Of a DNA stretch of 9,151 bases, positions 1 through 6,736 are shown piece by piece. The stretch spans positions 1 through 9,151 of the forward strand of contig JAIXZF010000220.1 in NCBI GenBank assembly GCA_027489835.1, in the 5' to 3' direction. The position numbers and the translations under genes were made by a program. Every line of letters begins with the position of its first letter. The first letter of the stretch is position 1. The notes under the pieces are model-generated. The model was not told the DNA's origin, did not search any database, and worked only from the letters and a program-made list of their open reading frames with translations. The DNA is from Hyphomicrobiales bacterium. Lineage in GTDB: Bacteria; Pseudomonadota; Alphaproteobacteria; Rhizobiales; Beijerinckiaceae.

Positions 1-220
1 CCAGCCCGAGCCGCTCAAGCGCCTGCCTGACGGCCGCGTCCGCCGCGAGGTCGGCTTCGGAGACGAAGCTGCCATCGGCCTTGCGCTCGCGCCCGACCTC
101 GCCGCGCCAGAAGCCCATCAGCGCCGCGGCGCCCGCGCAGGCCGCCTCCAGCAATCGTCCGGCCAGCTCGTTGCCGAGCTGTCCGGGAAGTGTCGAGGTG
201 GGCACCGGCGAAACGGCCAC
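1..220 (-). CDS. Inositol monophosphatase / CysQ-family phosphatase, N-terminal part (runs off window)
   Basis: Reading the minus strand from a GTG at 220 gives about 73 open codons to the window edge. The residues include ALMGFWRGEVGRERKADGSF followed by VSEADLAADAA. This matches the N-terminal K-x-DGSPVT-x-AD signature of the Mg2+-dependent, lithium-sensitive phosphatase family (inositol monophosphatase, histidinol phosphatase HisN, 3'(2'),5'-bisphosphate nucleotidase CysQ). Members hydrolyse small phosphate esters in the cytoplasm. The metal-binding and catalytic motifs lie beyond the edge, so the substrate cannot be assigned. The GTG at 220 is preferred because AAGG (minus strand, 231-228) sits 7 nt upstream; in-frame TTG at 226 and GTG at 205 are alternatives. 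The gene is divergent from chpT across about 97 bp. The family call is fairly safe; the subfamily is open. Confidence 0.7.
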   Translation of the reverse strand, partial: MAVSPVPTSTLPGQLGNELAGRLLEAACAGAAALMGFWRGEVGRERKADGSFVSEADLAADAAVRQALERLGL

Positions 221-227
221 GGGCAAA

Positions 228-250
228 CCTTGCTTAGCCGCTTTGCAAGG
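228..250. repeat. Inverted repeat in the divergent cysQ-like/chpT intergenic region
   Basis: CCTTGC (228-233) and GCAAGG (245-250) form perfect 6-bp arms around an 11-nt spacer. The repeat lies just upstream of the minus-strand start and covers the AAGG proposed as its ribosome binding site. It could be a DNA operator or a small leader hairpin. With arms this short it may be chance. Confidence 0.3.
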
Positions 251-290
251 CTCTCGGGGGGCGGCTAGACCCGTGAAGGACTGTTATCGT

Positions 291-295
291 GATTC
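291..295. promoter_or_regulatory. GANTC (CcrM-type methylation) site upstream of chpT
   Basis: GATTC lies 22 bp before the chpT start codon. In alphaproteobacteria GANTC is the target of the cell-cycle methyltransferase CcrM, and such sites in promoters can bring methylation and GcrA control. Seeing the site is certain; a regulatory role is inference. Confidence 0.4.
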
Positions 296-306
296 GCAAT
301 GGGTTT

Positions 307-314
307 GGGAGGGG
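307..314 (+). promoter_or_regulatory. Ribosome binding site of chpT
   Basis: GGGAGGGG at 307-314 contains a GGAGG core (308-312) 5 nt before the ATG at 318. It decides the start: the frame stays open upstream as far as an ATG at 81, but that extension overlaps the divergent gene and has no ChpT similarity. Confidence 0.75.
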
Positions 315-317
315 CTG

Positions 318-995
318 ATGCTGACCGACGCGCAAGCCAGCGTTGCCGCTGTGTCGCTGGAAGGGCTGGACCTCGCCAGTCTTCTGTGCAGCCGGGTCTG
401 CCACGACGTCATCAGCCCGGTCGGGGCGATCGTCAACGGCATCGAGCTCTACGACACCGGCGACGCCTCGATGAAGGAATTCTCGATCGATCTGGTGCGC
501 AAGAGCTCGCGCCAGGCCTCGGCGAGGCTGCAATTCGCGCGCCTTGCCTTCGGCGCCGCCGGCTCGGCCGGCGCGATGATCGACACCGGGGACGCCGGCA
601 CGGTGGCCAAGGCTTTCTTCGCCGACGAAAAGATCAACCTGATCTGGGAAACCCCGCGCGCGCTCCTGCCGAAGAATCAGGTCAAGCTGCTGCTGAACCT
701 CGTGATGATCGCAACGCACGCCATCCCGCGGGGCGGCAGCCTTGCCGTCTCGGCGGAGATCGTCGGCGAGCAGGGCGACTTCACCATCACCGCGACAGGC
801 ATCAACGCCCGCATCCCGCCGCATGCGGCCGATCTGCTGGCCGGGCGCGCGGCCAACGGCGTCGTCGATGCGCACGCCATCCAGCCCTATTACGCCGGCC
901 TCATCGCCCGGGCCGCTGGCATGGCCGTCACCATCGTGGCCGATGGTGACGTGGTCACCGTCAGGGCGTCCAAGGCGGACGTCGCGGCAGCCTGA
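318..995 (+). CDS. chpT: Histidine phosphotransferase ChpT
   Basis: 225 aa, the usual ChpT length. In Caulobacter and relatives, ChpT is a dimeric cytoplasmic phosphotransferase that takes phosphate from the receiver domain of CckA and passes it to CtrA and CpdR. The phospho-accepting helix reads LDLASLLCSRVCHDVISPVG, with His29 followed by Asp30 as in histidine-kinase dimerisation domains. Residues about 15-85 form the helical hairpin, including LQFARLAFGAAGSAG (71-85). Residues about 95-225 correspond to the degenerate ATPase-like domain, with QVKLLLNL at 121-128 and none of the ATP-binding glycine boxes of a real kinase, as expected for ChpT. The ATG at 318 has a strong ribosome binding site. 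The gene is 106 bp upstream of cheA in the same direction, and its target gene ctrA lies at the other end of the chemotaxis cluster. Confidence 0.93.
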   Translation: MLTDAQASVAAVSLEGLDLASLLCSRVCHDVISPVGAIVNGIELYDTGDASMKEFSIDLVRKSSRQASARLQFARLAFGAAGSAGAMIDTGDAGTVAKAFFADEKINLIWETPRALLPKNQVKLLLNLVMIATHAIPRGGSLAVSAEIVGEQGDFTITATGINARIPPHAADLLAGRAANGVVDAHAIQPYYAGLIARAAGMAVTIVADGDVVTVRASKADVAAA

Positions 996-1065
996 AGCGC
1001 GCGCCGCGAAACAGGCGGCAGGCCGCGGGGCGCAACCGATAATTCATGGTTACCGGCGATGATGC

Positions 1066-1087
1066 ACGCTGCGTGTGACTGCAGCGT
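1066..1087 (+). repeat. Inverted repeat in the cheA leader
   Basis: ACGCTGC (1066-1072) and GCAGCGT (1081-1087) are perfect 7-bp arms around an 8-nt loop, ending 14 nt before the cheA ATG. No clear Shine-Dalgarno is visible at this start, so a leader hairpin could affect translation; alternatively it is a DNA operator. Function is inferred only. Confidence 0.35.
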
Positions 1088-1092
1088 TGTGT

Positions 1093-1097
1093 GAATC
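1093..1097. promoter_or_regulatory. GANTC site immediately upstream of cheA
   Basis: GAATC ends 4 bp before the cheA ATG. It is a potential CcrM methylation site. It lies so close to the start codon that it would fall inside the transcript leader unless transcription starts very late. Confidence 0.3.
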
Positions 1098-1101
1098 GTC
1101 G

Positions 1102-3744
1102 ATGGACGATCTTCTGAAAGACTTCCTCACCGAGTCCTATGAGCATCTGGACATGGTGGACCGGCAGATGGTCGAGTTCGAGCGCAACCCCTCGAACGCC
1201 GAGATCCTGCGCAATGTGTTCCGGTTGGTGCACACCATCAAGGGCACCTGCGGCTTCCTCGGCCTGCCCCGCCTCGAGGCGCTGGCACACTCCGCCGAAT
1301 CGCTCCTCGGCCAGCTGCGCGACGGCGCGCCTGTCAGCGCAGAGGCCGTCACGCTCATCCTCGCCTCGATCGATCGCATCAAGTTCATCCTCACCTCGCT
1401 GGAGGCGGCGGGCGCCGAGCCCGATGGCGGCGATGGCGACCTGATCACGGCGCTCGACGCGCTGGCCCAGGCGGCGCGCGCCGTCCCCGCCCCCGCCGCC
1501 GCGCCGCACCAGACGCTCGAGCGTCCCCTGAAGCCGGGCGAAGCCAGCCTCGACGAACTCGAGCGCGTCTTCCGCGAGACCGCCGGCCCCGACGAGATGC
1601 AGCCCGCGCCTCAGGCGGCCCCGTCGCAGCCCCCCGCCCCTCCGGCCGCGCCGGTCCCGCTGCCCGAGGGCACCGGCAGGCCGCCCGGCTCTGACGAAGC
1701 GCCGGAGTCGCGTCTCGCTTCCCAGACCATCCGCGTACAGGTGGGCACGCTCGAGCACCTGATGACGATGGTGTCCGAGCTTGTGCTGACCCGCAACCAG
1801 CTCGTTGAGATCGCCCGGCGCGAGGAGGATCCCCGCTTCAAGGCTCCGCTTCAGCGGCTGTCGCACATCACGGCCGAGCTGCAGGACGGGATCATGAAGA
1901 CCCGCATGCAGCCCATCGGCATGGCCTGGAGCAAGCTGCCGCGCCTGATCCGCGATCTGTCCAACGAGCTTGGCAAGAAGGTCGAGATCGTCATGGACGG
2001 CGGCGAGACCGAGCTCGACCGGCAGGTGCTGGAGCAGATCCGCGATCCGCTGACGCACATGGTGCGCAACTCCGTCGATCACGGCATCGAGCCGCCCCAG
2101 GAGCGGGTGGCGGCCGGCAAGCCGGCCATGGGCCGCATCAGGCTTTCGGCCGGGCAGGAGAGCGGCTTCGTCACCATTCGCATCGCCGATGACGGCCGTG
2201 GCCTCGATCTGCCGCGCATCAAGCGCAAGGCGCTCAAGGTCGGCATCGCGCCGGCCGCGGAACTCGACCGGATGAGCGACGCGCAGCTCGGCCGGCTGAT
2301 CTTTCATCCGGGCCTCACCACGGCCTCGCGCGTCACCAGCGTTTCGGGCCGCGGCGTCGGCATGGACGTGGTGAAGGCCAACATCGATGCCCTCGGCGGC
2401 ACGATCGACCTCACCTTCGAACCGGGGCGCGGCACGATCTTCGTGGTCAAGATCCCGCTGACGCTCGCCATCGTCTCCGCGCTCATCGTCACGGCGGCAG
2501 GGGAGCGCTTCGCCCTGCCGCAGACCGTGGTGCGCGAGGTCGTCCGCGTCCGGCCCGGCGCTCCCTACGCCATCGAGCGCCTCAGCGGCGCGACCATGAT
2601 CCGGCTGCGCGAGCGGCTTTTGCCGGTTCTCAGCCTCGCAGGCGCCCTCGGGCACCCCGAGGCGGAGGGCGATGACGGCTTCGTGGTGGTTGCCGAATTC
2701 GGCCGGCAGCAATTCGGCATCCTCGTCGAGCAGGTGCTGCAGACCGAGGAGATCGTGGTCAAGCCGATGTCCGCCCTGCTCAAGGGCATCCCGCTCTACT
2801 CGGGCAACACCATCCTGGGCGACGGCTCGGTCGTGCTGATCCTCGACCCCAACGGGCTGGCCCGGCATGTCGGGCACCTCAAGCGCGCCGAGGACGCGGC
2901 GGATGCGGCCGCAGGACCGGACGACGCGCTCGGCGCGCCGCGCCAGACGGTGCTGGTCTTCCGCGGCGGCGGCGGCTCGCTCAAGGCCGTCCCGCTCGCG
3001 CTGGTCACGCGGCTCGAGGAGATCGAGGGTTCGCGCATCGAATGGGTCGGCGGCCGGGCGCTCGTCCAGTACCGCGGCAAGCTCATGCCGCTGGTGCCGG
3101 CCAATGACGGGCTCCAGCTCAAGCGCAGCGGCGTCCAGCCGCTCGTGATCGTTTCGGATGGCGAGCGCACCATGGGCCTCGCGGTCGAGTCCATCGTCGA
3201 CATCATCGAGGAGCGCTTCGAGATCGAGGTCGCCAATCCGGGACCGGGCGTGCTGGGCTCGGCCGTCCTCGGCGGTCGGGCGACCGAGATCGTCGATCTC
3301 CTGCATTACCTGCCGCTCGCCTATCCGGACTGGCTGACGAGCCGGCCGCTGCGGCGCAGCGAGCGCCCCGTGCTGCTGGTCGAGCCCTCGCAGTTCATCC
3401 GCGACATGCTCGCGCCCGTGCTGCACGCAGCGGGCTTCGAGCCGACATGCTGCTCGGACGCGGCCTCGGCCGCCGCGCTGCTCGGCGCGGGCTCCGGCCC
3501 GGCCTTCGACGCCGTGATCCTCGACGTGGAGCACCTGCGCGGCCAGATCCTCACGATCGCCGCGACGTTGCGCGCCGACCCGCGCCATGCCCATGCGCAG
3601 CTGGTGGGGCTGGCTTCGGCGCCGCATCCCGACATCGCCGTCATGGCCCGCGAGGCCGGGCTCGACGCGCTGATCGGCACCTTTGACCGGCCCGCCCTTC
3701 TGGCGGTGCTGGCCGACAAGACGGCCGGAAAGGCCGCGGCATGA
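1102..3744 (+). CDS. cheA: Chemotaxis histidine kinase CheA with C-terminal receiver-like domain
   Basis: 880 aa, longer than E. coli CheA (654 aa). CheA autophosphorylates in receptor arrays and passes phosphate to CheY and CheB. Domains in order: HPt 1-105 with His44 in RLVHTIKGTCGFLG; a Pro/Ala-rich linker 106-206 with no recognisable P2 domain; dimerisation helices 208-275; HATPase with N box HMVRNSVDHGIE (319-330), G1 DDGRG (363-367) and G2 GRGVG (416-420); a first CheW-like domain about 452-595; a second CheW-like segment about 613-745; and a receiver-like domain 755-873. The receiver retains Asp808 (VILDVE), but the acidic pair reads Glu761-Pro762 and Thr860 replaces the conserved Lys. 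The start at 1102 is chosen because MDDLL begins the family's conserved N-terminus; a GTG at 1075 would add 9 non-family residues. The stop overlaps cheW by ATGA. Confidence 0.95.
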   Translation: MDDLLKDFLTESYEHLDMVDRQMVEFERNPSNAEILRNVFRLVHTIKGTCGFLGLPRLEALAHSAESLLGQLRDGAPVSAEAVTLILASIDRIKFILTSLEAAGAEPDGGDGDLITALDALAQAARAVPAPAAAPHQTLERPLKPGEASLDELERVFRETAGPDEMQPAPQAAPSQPPAPPAAPVPLPEGTGRPPGSDEAPESRLASQTIRVQVGTLEHLMTMVSELVLTRNQLVEIARREEDPRFKAPLQRLSHITAELQDGIMKTRMQPIGMAWSKLPRLIRDLSNELGKKVEIVMDGGETELDRQVLEQIRDPLTHMVRNSVDHGIEPPQERVAAGKPAMGRIRLSAGQESGFVTIRIADDGRGLDLPRIKRKALKVGIAPAAELDRMSDAQLGRLIFHPGLTTASRVTSVSGRGVGMDVVKANIDALGGTIDLTFEPGRGTIFVVKIPLTLAIVSALIVTAAGERFALPQTVVREVVRVRPGAPYAIERLSGATMIRLRERLLPVLSLAGALGHPEAEGDDGFVVVAEFGRQQFGILVEQVLQTEEIVVKPMSALLKGIPLYSGNTILGDGSVVLILDPNGLARHVGHLKRAEDAADAAAGPDDALGAPRQTVLVFRGGGGSLKAVPLALVTRLEEIEGSRIEWVGGRALVQYRGKLMPLVPANDGLQLKRSGVQPLVIVSDGERTMGLAVESIVDIIEERFEIEVANPGPGVLGSAVLGGRATEIVDLLHYLPLAYPDWLTSRPLRRSERPVLLVEPSQFIRDMLAPVLHAAGFEPTCCSDAASAAALLGAGSGPAFDAVILDVEHLRGQILTIAATLRADPRHAHAQLVGLASAPHPDIAVMAREAGLDALIGTFDRPALLAVLADKTAGKAAA

Positions 3745-4229
3745 CGGCGGCTGCGCGGATACAGGCTGACGAAACCGCCGGCGCCGCGATGGCGCAGGGG
3801 CGCGAATACGTCACCTTCGAGCTGGCCGGCCAGCTGTTCGGCATGCCGATCCGCGACGTCAGCGAGGTCTTCGAGCCGCAGGGCGTCACGCCCGTGCCGT
3901 TGTCGCGGCCGGCGGTGAAGGGCCTTCTCAACCTGCGCGGCCGCATCGTCACCGCGCTGTGCCTGCGCACGCTGCTTGATCTGTCGCCGCGCGCGCCGGG
4001 CGAGCCCGTCATGGCGATCGGGGTCGAGCGTGGGGGCGAGCCCTATGCGCTGCTGGTCGACCAGATCGGCGACGTGATGCGGCCCGACCCCGCGAGCTTC
4101 GAGACGACGCCATCGAATCTCACCGCGAAATGGCGAAATACCGCGTATGGCGTTCACCGCCTCGAAACCGAATTGCTGGTAATCCTAGATCTTGCGCAGA
4201 TTGTCGCTTGCGAGGGGCTCGCGGCATGA
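3741..4229 (+). CDS. cheW: Chemotaxis coupling protein CheW
   Basis: 162 aa. CheW is the cytoplasmic SH3-like adaptor that links CheA to methyl-accepting receptors. The CheW fold starts near residue 22 (REYVTFELAGQLFGMPI). The hallmark NLRGRI is at 64-69, with Arg66 corresponding to the conserved receptor/kinase-contacting Arg of this motif. LLVDQIGDV at 104-112 and LLVILDLAQIV at 145-155 are the expected C-terminal strands. The first ~20 residues are a low-complexity extension. The ATG at 3741 overlaps the cheA stop as ATGA, favouring translational coupling; an in-frame ATG at 3789 (MAQGREY) is an alternative start that would remove the extension. The gene is 24 bp before cheY. Confidence 0.95.
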   Translation: MTAAARIQADETAGAAMAQGREYVTFELAGQLFGMPIRDVSEVFEPQGVTPVPLSRPAVKGLLNLRGRIVTALCLRTLLDLSPRAPGEPVMAIGVERGGEPYALLVDQIGDVMRPDPASFETTPSNLTAKWRNTAYGVHRLETELLVILDLAQIVACEGLAA

Positions 4230-4253
4230 AGCGGTTTTGAAAGGCCAAGGCCG

Positions 4254-4619
4254 ATGAAGAACTGCCTCGTGGTGGACGATTCCGCTGTGATCCGGAAGGT
4301 CGCGCGGCGCATCCTTGAAAGCATGTCGTTTCAGGTGAGCGAGGCCGAGGACGGCCAGCAGGCCATGGACGCCTGCCGCCGCAAGATGCCCGAGATGATC
4401 CTGCTCGACTGGAACATGCCGGTCATGGACGGCTACGACTTCCTGCGCACGCTCCGGCAGATGCCGGGCGGCAAGGCGCCGAAGGTGGTGTTCTGCACGA
4501 CCGAGAACGACATCGCCCACATCGCTCGGGCGATGCATGCCGGCGCGGACGAATACATCATGAAGCCCTTCGACGGCGAGATCCTGTCATCGAAGCTTCA
4601 GCAGGTGGGAATGGCCTGA
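4254..4619 (+). CDS. cheY: Chemotaxis response regulator CheY
   Basis: 121 aa, a single receiver domain with no output domain. Phospho-CheY diffuses to the flagellar motor switch (FliM) and changes rotation. All receiver residues are present: acidic pair Asp8-Asp9 (LVVDDS), phospho-acceptor Asp52 (LLDWNMPVMDG), Thr82/Thr83 (CTTEND) and Lys104 (MKPF). It is therefore expected to be fully phosphorylatable, unlike the CheA receiver domain in the same operon. AAGG occurs at 4241-4244 and again at 4247-4250 ahead of the ATG; the first has the better spacing. No cheZ phosphatase gene is seen nearby, which is normal for alphaproteobacteria. Confidence 0.95.
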   Translation: MKNCLVVDDSAVIRKVARRILESMSFQVSEAEDGQQAMDACRRKMPEMILLDWNMPVMDGYDFLRTLRQMPGGKAPKVVFCTTENDIAHIARAMHAGADEYIMKPFDGEILSSKLQQVGMA

Positions 4620-4624
4620 GCCCC

Positions 4625-4646
4625 TGCCGGCGGAGGCCCGCCGGCA
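4625..4646 (+). other. Strong GC hairpin between cheY and cheB
   Basis: TGCCGGCG (4625-4632) and CGCCGGCA (4639-4646) are perfect 8-bp arms around a 6-nt loop (GAGGCC), starting 6 nt after the cheY stop. No T-run follows on the plus strand, so it does not look like a classical intrinsic terminator. In the transcript it could protect the upstream cheA-W-Y portion from 3' exonucleases or partly attenuate cheB-cheR. The hairpin is seen directly; the role is inference. Confidence 0.5.
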
Positions 4647-4677
4647 AAGACGTCCTCGCAGCCCGGGCCACGACAGC

Positions 4678-5772
4678 ATGCAGCACAGGGCTATGCATCA
4701 GGAACCGTGCCCGCGCCGACCCGCCAGGGTGCTGATCGTCGACGATTCCGTTGTCGCTCGCGGCCTGTTCACCCGCTGGATCGATGCCCATCCCGCCATG
4801 TCGGTCGTGGCGACAGCAGCCGATGGTCTGAACGCGGTCAAGGCCACGGCCCGTCTTCAGCCCGACATCATCATCCTCGACCTCGACATGCCGGTGATGG
4901 ACGGCGTCACGGCCCTTCCCGAGCTCCTCAAGGTCAGCCCCGACAGCCATGTCCTCGTCGCCTCGAGCCTGACCGCGCGCAGCGCGAGGCTGGCCATGCA
5001 GTGCCTTGCGGCCGGCGCGGCCGACGTGCTGGCCAAGCCCGAATCCAACCGCGACCTCACCCTGTCCTTTGCCTTCCGCGACGAGTTGATGCGCAAGATC
5101 GAGGGCCTCTGCGCGGCGCCGCTCCCCGCCGAGGGAAGGGATGAGGCCGTGCCGGCCGCTTCCATAGCCACGGTCCTCGACGTCGCGCCCCGCCTCGTCG
5201 TCATCGGCGCCTCGACCGGCGGCCCCCGCGCGCTCGAGCAGGTCCTCGTCGATCTCGGCCCGGCCGCGGCGGACGTGCCCATCATCATCGTGCAGCACAT
5301 GCCGCCCGTGTTCACGGCTTCCCTGGCCGAGAGGCTCGGCACGCGGCTCGGCAGGCCGGTCCGCGAGGCGCGCCATGACGAGTCGCCGATGCCGGGCGGC
5401 GTCTACGTGGCGCCAGGCGGCTGCCATCTGAGGCTGCACCGCGTCGACGGCCAGGCGCGGATGGCGCTGGACGACAGCGCTCCAGTCAAGTTCTGCCGCC
5501 CCTCCGTGGACGTGCTCTTCGCCGACGCGGCCATGGCCTATGGCGCGTCCACGCTGGCGGTCATGCTCACGGGCATGGGCAATGACGGACTCGACGGCGC
5601 GCGGCTGCTCGCCGAGGCGGGCGCGCGCATCATCGCGCAGGATGAAGCCAGCAGCGTGGTCTGGGGCATGCCGGGCGCGATCGTCCGCGATGGGCTCGCC
5701 GACATGGTCCTGCCCATGGACCAGATCGGGGGAGCCATAGCGGCCCGGCTCCGGCGTCAGGTGGCCGCATGA
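4678..5772 (+). CDS. cheB: Protein-glutamate methylesterase / glutaminase CheB
   Basis: 364 aa, typical for CheB. It removes methyl groups from receptor glutamates, and can deamidate glutamines, to reset receptor activity; phosphorylation by CheA activates it. The N-terminal receiver has Asp22-Asp23 (IVDDSVVARG), phospho-acceptor Asp68 (ILDLDMPVMDG) and Lys120 (AKPES). A linker of about 145-170 leads to the esterase domain, whose catalytic triad is visible: Ser179 (GASTGGPRA), His207 (QHMPP) and Asp303 (GMGNDG). The start at 4678 is plausible; ATG at 4693 (residue 6) is an equally possible start, as neither has a clear ribosome binding site. The stop overlaps the cheR start as ATGA, coupling esterase and transferase production. 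Confidence 0.95.
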   Translation: MQHRAMHQEPCPRRPARVLIVDDSVVARGLFTRWIDAHPAMSVVATAADGLNAVKATARLQPDIIILDLDMPVMDGVTALPELLKVSPDSHVLVASSLTARSARLAMQCLAAGAADVLAKPESNRDLTLSFAFRDELMRKIEGLCAAPLPAEGRDEAVPAASIATVLDVAPRLVVIGASTGGPRALEQVLVDLGPAAADVPIIIVQHMPPVFTASLAERLGTRLGRPVREARHDESPMPGGVYVAPGGCHLRLHRVDGQARMALDDSAPVKFCRPSVDVLFADAAMAYGASTLAVMLTGMGNDGLDGARLLAEAGARIIAQDEASSVVWGMPGAIVRDGLADMVLPMDQIGGAIAARLRRQVAA

Positions 5773-6662
5773 CCGACGACGATTTCACCTGGCTTCGCGG
5801 CTTTCTGCACGGCCGATCCGGCCTCTCGCTCTCGGTGCAGAAGCGCTACCTCGTCGACAGCCGCCTCGCCTCGGTCGCCCGGCGCCATGGCCTGCCCGGG
5901 ATTCCCGACCTGCTCAGGAAGGCGCGTGCCGGCGACGAGGCGCTGCGCGTGGCCGTCGTCGAGGCGATGGCCACGAGCGAAACGCTGTTCTTCCGCGACG
6001 CCACTCCCTTTGCCCAGTTCCGCGAGACGATGCTGCCCGCGCTGATGAAGGCGCGCGAACGCGAACGCACGCTGAGGATCTGGTGCGCCGCCGCGGCCTC
6101 CGGACAGGAACCCTACTCGCTGGCGATGATCCTTGACGAGCTGGATGCCGAGCTCGCGGGCTGGCGCGTCGAGATCCTCGCCACCGACATGTCCGGCGAG
6201 ATCCTGGCCAAGGCGCGCGCCGGGCTCTATTCGCAGTTCGAGGTGCAGCGCGGCCTGCCGATCAAGCTGCTGATGAAGCACTTCACGCAGGAAGGCGACC
6301 GCTGGCGGCTCGATCCGCGCATCCGGCGCATGGTGTCGTTCCGCCAGCACAACCTGCTCGACGCCGAGGCGAAGATGGGCGGCTTCGACATCGTGTTCTG
6401 CCGCAACGTGCTGATCTACTTCGACGTGCCGACCAAGTCGCGCGCCCTCGCCCATCTGGGCGCGGCGCTCCGGCCGGATGGCTATCTTGTGCTCGGCGCC
6501 GCCGAGACGGCGTACGGCCTGACCGACGCCGTCGTTCCCGACCCAAACGCGCGCGGCCTCTATCGTCCCGCCGCACCCAGGTTGGAAGCCGTCCCCGCTT
6601 CGCCAGCCGGGCCCGCGCCGCGGCTGAGCCTCGTCGCCGCCGGCGCCGCGCGCAGGCCCTAG
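5769..6662 (+). CDS. cheR: Chemotaxis protein methyltransferase CheR
   Basis: 297 aa. CheR uses S-adenosylmethionine to methylate receptor glutamates, opposing CheB in adaptation. The N-terminal helical domain covers about 1-70 and ends in the ATSETLFFRD segment (68-77), the family's (T/S)-E-T-x-FFR motif. The SAM-binding loop is IWCAAAASGQEPYS (104-117), with Asp140 of ATDMS as the ribose-binding acid. IVFCRNVLIYF (208-218) is the conserved CRNVLIYF signature, and GYLVLGAAET (238-247) follows. The tail of about 30 residues after GLYRP is Pro/Ala-rich and probably disordered; no NWETF-type receptor-tethering relevance can be judged because no receptor gene is present. It is the last gene of the che operon and converges on ctrA. 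Confidence 0.95.
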   Translation: MTDDDFTWLRGFLHGRSGLSLSVQKRYLVDSRLASVARRHGLPGIPDLLRKARAGDEALRVAVVEAMATSETLFFRDATPFAQFRETMLPALMKARERERTLRIWCAAAASGQEPYSLAMILDELDAELAGWRVEILATDMSGEILAKARAGLYSQFEVQRGLPIKLLMKHFTQEGDRWRLDPRIRRMVSFRQHNLLDAEAKMGGFDIVFCRNVLIYFDVPTKSRALAHLGAALRPDGYLVLGAAETAYGLTDAVVPDPNARGLYRPAAPRLEAVPASPAGPAPRLSLVAAGAARRP

Positions 6663-6684
6663 GCCATCGCTGGATCGCTGCCCT

Positions 6685-6716
6685 GAAAACGCGAAAGCCC
6701 CGCCGGTGGCGGGGCT
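6685..6716 (-). terminator. Rho-independent terminator of ctrA
   Basis: AGCCCCGCC (6696-6704) and GGCGGGGCT (6708-6716) form a perfect 9-bp stem with a 3-nt loop. Read on the minus strand, the stem is followed by TTCGCGTTTTC, a T-rich though interrupted tail, 20 nt after the ctrA stop. On the plus strand there is no T-run after the stem, so it should terminate ctrA better than cheR, although the hairpin is shared by the two converging units. Confidence 0.75.
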
Positions 6717-6736
6717 GGCGTCGAGGCCGACAGGCT

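Noticed and set aside
81..317. N-terminal extension of chpT to an ATG at 81
   Set aside because: The extension is Ser/Pro/Ala-rich, overlaps the divergent phosphatase gene, and is not part of ChpT; the ATG at 318 has a strong ribosome binding site and gives the family length.
961..3627. Very long open frame (888 codons) antisense to cheA
   Set aside because: Its Arg/Ala/Gly/His-rich product has no recognisable motifs and mirrors the codon bias of GC-rich cheA on the opposite strand; the plus strand has full CheA domain logic.
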